From CAYMWF01 sp964394085 [NCBI: uncultured Gemmatimonadota bacterium] (GTDB lineage: Bacteria > GCA-2686955 > CAYMWF01), in contig CAYMWF010000132.1 in the NCBI GenBank assembly GCA_964394085.1, positions 1 to 10,410 of the forward strand: 10,410 nt of DNA, written 5' to 3'. The notes under the pieces were generated by a model. It saw only the letters and a program-made list of their open reading frames with translations. It ran no database searches and was not told the DNA's origin. Shown in pieces: positions 6,933 through 10,410 of the stretch. A program made the translations under genes and the position numbers. Position 1 is the stretch's first letter; each line of letters opens with the position of its first letter.

Positions 6933-8026
6933 TGAAAATTGTTGTCGTTGCAGGAGCAAGACCAAACTTTATCAAGATTGCACCACTGATGGATGCTCTT
7001 TCCCTCGATTCCGAATTCGACCCTGTCCTTGTTCATACTGGACAGCATTATGACGAGCAGATGAGCGACCTCTTTTTTCGTCAGTTGGAGATCAGAGAAC
7101 CTGACATCAACCTTGGTGTCGGTTCAGGCTCCCATGCCTCGCAAACTGCATCTATCATAAGTTCCTTCGAACCAATTCTTCTCAAGACAATGCCCAAGCT
7201 CGTCATTGTTGTCGGAGATGTGAACAGCACAATCGGCTGCGGATTGGTCGCCGTCAAACTTGGCATTCCTCTTGCCCATATCGAGGCCGGCTTGCGAAGT
7301 TTTGATCGTTCGATGCCCGAGGAGATTAACCGAATCCTCACTGATACGATAAGCGATCTTTTGTTTTGCACAGAGCAGAACGGTGTCGACAACCTCAGGA
7401 ACTCCGGCATCCCAAAGAACAAGATATTTCTCGTTGGCAACATCATGGTCGATACACTTCTTAAGCACAAAGAAAGGGCGGACACCTCATCAATTCTTAA
7501 AACACTCGGACTGTCAAAAAGCAAATACTGCACCTTGACTCTTCACAGACCTAGCAACGTTGACAAACATGATTCATTCTCCGGCATTCTTGATGCCCTC
7601 GATCATATTCAAAGTGACTTACCAATCATTTTCCCTATCCATCCTAGAACTAGGCTTAAAATCCAACAAACATCTTTGAATATAAAAATATCCAGCATGC
7701 CCGATCTTCGTCTGATTGAACCTCTTGGCTATCTTGATTTCATAAAGCTATGTTCTTCCTCCAAATTTATCATGACAGATTCAGGTGGTATTCAAGAAGA
7801 GTCATCCATCTTAAATATTCCGTGCCTTACTCTCCGTGAAAACACTGAGCGTCCTATCACAGTGAAATTGGGAACCAACCGTATCGTTGGAACTTCCACC
7901 GAGAGAATAATGTCTGCCTATAAGGAATTAAGCTCAAGGAATACTCTTAAATCTAAGATTATTCCCCTTTGGGATGGAAAAGCTACACAGAGGATTATCA
8001 ATATTTTGCGATTAAATATATCATAA
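6932..8026 (+). CDS. wecB: UDP-N-acetylglucosamine 2-epimerase, non-hydrolysing
   Basis: The 364-residue protein matches the WecB/MnaA family over its whole length: MKIVVVAGARPNFIKIAPL at the start, HTGQHYD (35-41), VVGDVNST (93-100), HIEAGLRSF (116-124), MPEEINR (128-134), LHRPSNVD (204-211), PIHPRT (235-240) and TDSGGIQEES (282-291). It interconverts UDP-GlcNAc and UDP-ManNAc in the cytoplasm. Residues aligned with the E. coli catalytic set appear to be D96, E118, E130 or E131, and H205 (alignment by eye). ATG 6932 overlaps the preceding TGA by one base. GTG at 6929 is an equally placed alternative start adding one residue. AGAGGAG (6917-6923) serves as ribosome binding site. No dehydrogenase (WecC) is in the window, so whether ManNAc is oxidised to ManNAcA is open. 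GC content drops within the gene. Confidence 0.93.
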   Translation: MKIVVVAGARPNFIKIAPLMDALSLDSEFDPVLVHTGQHYDEQMSDLFFRQLEIREPDINLGVGSGSHASQTASIISSFEPILLKTMPKLVIVVGDVNSTIGCGLVAVKLGIPLAHIEAGLRSFDRSMPEEINRILTDTISDLLFCTEQNGVDNLRNSGIPKNKIFLVGNIMVDTLLKHKERADTSSILKTLGLSKSKYCTLTLHRPSNVDKHDSFSGILDALDHIQSDLPIIFPIHPRTRLKIQQTSLNIKISSMPDLRLIEPLGYLDFIKLCSSSKFIMTDSGGIQEESSILNIPCLTLRENTERPITVKLGTNRIVGTSTERIMSAYKELSSRNTLKSKIIPLWDGKATQRIINILRLNIS

Positions 8027-8042
8027 TAGATTTAAACCACTT

Positions 8043-8057
8043 CCGGCTAAAAGCCGG
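8043..8057 (-). repeat. Right-end hairpin of the IS200-like element
   Basis: CCGGCT-AAA-AGCCGG is a perfect six-base stem with a three-base loop, 42 bases past the tnpA stop. It lies where the right-end subterminal hairpin bound by TnpA is expected. No T-run follows on either strand, so it is not an obvious wecB terminator, although it could double as one. Confidence 0.6.
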
Positions 8058-8098
8058 TAGAATTTGGTCGACTGAAATTCGGGAGCCCTGAAGTGCTT

Positions 8099-8539
8099 TC
8101 ATTCATCCACAATCCTAAAGCCTTTCCCCCCAGCATCCTTCCAGTTCTGTTGCTCGATATATTGCTTTATCAACTCAGCCGTCACTGTTCCTACCGTCGC
8201 TCAAAAATAGCCACGTGCCTAAGGATGCTGCCCCCAGTATCGTTTTTTCAGCTCCTCAAACTCTATCTGGAGTTTTCGAGACGAGCGCCCCTTCAGATAC
8301 TGCTCCAGTTTACTTGCCGAAATCGATCGAGGAGCCCCCACCTGCATATGTACATGATCCGGTGCCACTGCTCCACGGATAAGGGTTACCTCCCTCGACA
8401 TGGCTATTTGTCTCAGAAGGTCTCTGCAGCGGATACTAATTTCGCCGCGCAACACCCGGTAGCAGTTTTTCGTGAACGAACAAAAGTTTTACTTGATATC
8501 AAATATCGCGTGGCCCCTTGTACGATATTCTCGGCTCAT
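8099..8539 (-). pseudogene. tnpA: IS200/IS605 transposase TnpA (Y1 HUH), inactivated by three nonsense codons
   Basis: From ATG at 8539-8537 one frame runs 147 codons to TGA at 8101-8099, a normal length for IS200-type TnpA. The start (MSREYRTRGHAIFDIK), the HUH metal motif DHVHM (H62 and H64), SKLEQYLKGRSSRKLQ, KKRYWGQHP, ARGYF and the catalytic tyrosine in LIKQYIEQQ (Y127) all match the family in the same frame. Three in-frame stops interrupt it: TAA at codon 17 (8491-8489), TAG at codon 107 (8221-8219) and TGA at codon 113 (8203-8201). From memory of the family, these positions are usually Tyr, Trp (WARGYF) and Cys, each one substitution from the stop seen. No frameshift is present, so decay is by point mutation. 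A 78-codon open piece survives at 8219-8455 with the HUH motif but not the tyrosine, so it cannot transpose. Confidence 0.88.
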
Positions 8540-8553
8540 AGGATTGACATCCT
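8540..8553 (-). promoter_or_regulatory. Hairpin covering the tnpA ribosome binding site
   Basis: Immediately before the tnpA ATG the minus strand reads AGGAT-GTCA-ATCCT, a perfect five-base stem with a four-base loop. The AGGA half is the likely Shine-Dalgarno, ten bases before the start. Sequestering of the tnpA ribosome binding site by a leader hairpin is known in IS200, and this has the same logic. Confidence 0.45.
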
Positions 8554-8582
8554 CTCGGAAGTCCATCCTACACCAGAGGTTT

Positions 8583-8599
8583 ACCGCCTGAAAGACGGT
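8583..8599 (-). repeat. Left-end hairpin of the IS200-like element
   Basis: ACCGCC (8583-8588) pairs with GACGGT (8594-8599) around a five-base loop, giving a six-base stem with one wobble or mismatch depending on strand. It lies 44 bases upstream of the tnpA start, where the left-end hairpin recognised by TnpA is expected. Confidence 0.55.
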
Positions 8600-8693
8600 G
8601 GGATTAGACCAGACGCATGGCACTTAAAATCCTTACAACCGAGTAGAATAACAGGAATTCAATAAGCCTTATAACTTTCATACTGTACGTCAC

Positions 8694-8699
8694 GGAGGA
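8694..8699 (+). promoter_or_regulatory. Strong Shine-Dalgarno of the 312-residue gene
   Basis: GGAGGA lies four bases before ATG 8704 and favours it over the in-frame ATG at 8728, which has no such site. Confidence 0.6.
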
Positions 8700-8703
8700 C
8701 GTC

Positions 8704-9642
8704 ATGGGGACCAATAATATATGCATAATGAGTCATAATACACTCTTATCTCTGCAATCCTTACTATCCAAACTTAACTCAGAGCAACGAGTTATACTTA
8801 ATAACATTTGTGATGAAATCTTGTCTGATCCTATTAAAATTGCAAAAAGAGGTAACTATAAGTCATTTCACAGAAAAGTCGAGTCGGTTATCCTAAATAA
8901 ATCAAGTTATTTTCAACATAACCCGACGTCATTCTATCGCAGTATGCTAATTTCAATATTTGCCATTGATTCACCTTCAAGAATACATAATCTTGGATTA
9001 ACAGATTCCATTTTAAAATTATATCCATCCGCCTTTGACAGACTGGCAAAACAGATTGAAAATAATAGTTCATATTCGTATAACCCTACAAATGATTTCT
9101 TTAATAAAGACATCAGATTTGTACTAGGATTATCTATACCATGCGGAAGTTCTCAAGTTTTTGATTTAACATCATTCTTTCCATTACATACTGTTATTCG
9201 TTCTCTCCTAAGACCAGGGAATGTGATAGCATTTCTCAACTATTTTCGAGCTGGAGGTATGGGCCAATGGCTTACTTTGCACACAGAATCACGTTATCTG
9301 TCTGATTTTAACAAAAAAGGTTGGGACGCCTCTTATATTAGAATAGCAGAATATCTAGAAAGGAAAACCTCAATTAGGGGAACGGCGGGTACATCTTGGT
9401 TCTACGACCCTCAATTAGTTAATATAAGCCCGCACTTAACCTATTTGCAGAAACGACCAATAGAAAATGGAGCGTTTTCTATAAGACATGGCTCACCAGA
9501 TCAGGATATCAAACTAGCCACATTGAAATCAAAAGCAAGACAACGTCTTTGCCTAGAAGGTAAATACATGCCAGTATGTTATACAATTTTATGGCCCAGA
9601 GATAAATTGATATCGTGGGCCAAATCTCAAGCAATCAGATAG
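8704..9642 (+). CDS. Uncharacterised 312-residue protein of a polysaccharide cluster
   Basis: I do not recognise a named family. The protein is soluble-looking, with no signal peptide or clear membrane segment. The first 130 residues are helix-like and rich in Asn, Ser and Lys. A more conserved-looking core follows: FFPLHTVIRSLLRPGNVIAF (158-177), GGMGQWLTLHTESRYL (184-199), DFNKKGWDASYIRIAEYLER (201-220) and RGTAGTSWFYDPQL (225-238). The end has LCLEGKYMP (282-290) and ILWPRDKLISWA (295-306). The Gly, Trp, His and aromatic residues clustered in the core look like a binding or catalytic surface. The gene is AT-rich, with frequent ATA and AAT codons unlike asnB, suggesting a separate origin. 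The deacetylase starts 12 bases after its stop, so the two probably form a unit. A role in sugar modification or transfer is an inference from neighbours only. Confidence 0.75.
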   Translation: MGTNNICIMSHNTLLSLQSLLSKLNSEQRVILNNICDEILSDPIKIAKRGNYKSFHRKVESVILNKSSYFQHNPTSFYRSMLISIFAIDSPSRIHNLGLTDSILKLYPSAFDRLAKQIENNSSYSYNPTNDFFNKDIRFVLGLSIPCGSSQVFDLTSFFPLHTVIRSLLRPGNVIAFLNYFRAGGMGQWLTLHTESRYLSDFNKKGWDASYIRIAEYLERKTSIRGTAGTSWFYDPQLVNISPHLTYLQKRPIENGAFSIRHGSPDQDIKLATLKSKARQRLCLEGKYMPVCYTILWPRDKLISWAKSQAIR

Positions 9643-9654
9643 GAATCATAGCAA

Positions 9655-10410
9655 ATGATCAAAAGATTGACAAAAAGATTTCTCTTACGAGTTGCTCGTG
9701 ATATTTCGCTAAGAGTATTAAAAAAAACAGCTTATTTCTCTAGTAATCACAAAATTGTCTCATTCGCATTTGATGATTTTCCATTAACCGCAATTACTAA
9801 TGGTGCACGCATATTAGAGTCCTATGATCTATATGGAACTTTTTACGCGTCGTTAGGTATTTCTGGCCGGGATTCAAACTGTGGCCGACTGGGCACACTG
9901 GAAAATATGCTTTCCTTGGCGCACCATGGGCATGAACTTGCTTGCCATACTTACTCACATTTAAGTTGTGCCTTTCAGTCTCCTAGCCTAATTCGTTCGG
10001 AGTGTCTTCAAAATCAAATAATAGCTAAGATAACTTCTAATATACATCTCCAATCGTTTTCTTATCCTTGGGGTAATATTGATCCATTATGCAAATATGT
10101 GATCTCAAAAATCTACAATACTGCTAGGACGGTCGTGCATGGCATTAATGTTAATAATATTGATTTGGCTGCCCTTAAAAGTGTCGATTTAACCGATAGA
10201 AATGGTTTGGTTAAAATACTTGAATGGTTAGATCGATTATGCGATTCTGGTGGCTGGCTTATTTTCACTACTCATGATGTTAGTGAAACCCCTAGCCCAT
10301 ACGGAAGTTCTATAAAATTATTCGAAAGAGTACTAGAAATATGCATAAAAAATAACTTTCGCATAATGACTGTTAGCAATGCGACTTCATTGTGCACATA
10401 TAATAATTCC
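9655..10410 (+). CDS. Polysaccharide deacetylase, NodB/CE4 superfamily (partial, 3' end off window)
   Basis: ATG 9655 follows AGGAA (9641-9645), which overlaps the previous stop, and opens 252 codons to the window edge with no stop. The CE4 motifs appear in order: SFAFDDFP (36-43), giving the catalytic and metal aspartates D40 and D41; GHELACHTYSHL (92-103), giving the HxxxH metal ligands H98 and H102; YPWG (137-140), in place of the usual RxPYG; and FTTHDV (204-209), giving H207. Such enzymes remove N- or O-acetyl groups from GlcNAc-type polymers or precursors with a divalent metal. The N-terminus is basic (KRLTKRFLLR) without a convincing signal peptide, so a cytoplasmic or weakly membrane-associated location is possible. 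Most of the usual domain length is present; only the extreme C-terminus is missing. Its AT-rich codon use matches the gene before it. Confidence 0.9.
   Translation, partial: MIKRLTKRFLLRVARDISLRVLKKTAYFSSNHKIVSFAFDDFPLTAITNGARILESYDLYGTFYASLGISGRDSNCGRLGTLENMLSLAHHGHELACHTYSHLSCAFQSPSLIRSECLQNQIIAKITSNIHLQSFSYPWGNIDPLCKYVISKIYNTARTVVHGINVNNIDLAALKSVDLTDRNGLVKILEWLDRLCDSGGWLIFTTHDVSETPSPYGSSIKLFERVLEICIKNNFRIMTVSNATSLCTYNNS

Larger units (their letters stand above)
8040..8625 (-). mobile_element. IS200/IS605-family element, tnpA only, decayed (bounds approximate)
   Basis: A minus-strand transposase remnant of the IS200 type lies between two GC-rich hairpins: one downstream at 8043-8057 (right end) and one upstream at 8583-8599 (left end). 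This is the usual layout of single-strand-transposing IS200/IS605 elements, which lack terminal inverted repeats and make no target duplication. No tnpB or IscB-type gene is present. Exact ends cannot be fixed without related copies, because these elements are cut at short target-adjacent tetranucleotides. The element sits between wecB and the next gene, opposite to their transcription, and leaves both intact. Confidence 0.8.

Noticed and set aside
8043-8057. Intrinsic terminator of wecB
   Set aside because: There is no T-run after the stem, and its position fits the IS right end better; a dual role cannot be excluded.
8093-8665. Plus-strand frame of 190 codons across the IS element
   Set aside because: It is the shadow of the minus-strand transposase pseudogene, whose motifs are unmistakable.
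1083-8705. Shared 11-mer GAGGACGTCAT at 1083-1093 and 8695-8705, both at ribosome binding sites
   Set aside because: In 10 kb several 11-base matches are expected by chance, and purine-rich Shine-Dalgarno sequence raises the odds.

Overview
The window reads as part of a cell-surface polysaccharide (exopolysaccharide, capsule or O-antigen type) gene cluster, probably from a Gram-negative bacterium. Supports for this are Sec-type export of a beta-helix carbohydrate-active protein, an EPS-type AsnB-like amidotransferase, a family 2 glycosyltransferase, a non-hydrolysing UDP-GlcNAc 2-epimerase and a polysaccharide deacetylase. A proteobacterium or Desulfobacterota member is a guess from gene content and moderate GC. 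No rRNA, tRNA, CRISPR array or taxonomic marker is visible.

Layout. At the left edge a methyltransferase gene runs leftwards off the window (complement of <1-466). It has a degenerate Trm112-like head and a clear SAM-binding motif I. A 630-base AT-rich divergent intergenic region follows (467-1096). The rightward cluster then starts: a secreted parallel beta-helix protein (1097-2638), a cytoplasmic six-hairpin/VpsJ-like protein (2753-3967), and an AsnB-like amidotransferase overlapping it by one base (3967-5850). After a 173-base spacer come a GT2 glycosyltransferase (6024-6932) and, overlapping it by one base, a WecB-type epimerase (6932-8026). A decayed IS200/IS605-type element on the minus strand occupies about 8040-8625. 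Its tnpA is open in a single frame except for three nonsense codons. Beyond it lie an unrecognised 312-residue protein (8704-9642) and a CE4/NodB polysaccharide deacetylase cut by the right edge (9655->10410).

How the genes may work together (inference): WecB supplies UDP-ManNAc or a derivative, and the glycosyltransferase adds a sugar to the growing repeat unit. The AsnB-like enzyme may put an amide on a sugar carboxylate, and the deacetylase may remove N-acetyl groups. The secreted beta-helix protein and the six-hairpin protein would cut or epimerise the polymer or help assemble it. No polymerase, flippase, chain-length regulator or exporter is in view, so the cluster extends beyond the window.

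Base composition is mosaic. Hand counts of single 60-base lines give about 62% GC at 4321-4380 (asnB), 55% at 7261-7320 and 33-35% at 7741-7800 and 7921-7980 (all within wecB), and 23% at 9061-9120. This fits cluster assembly by transfer and recombination.
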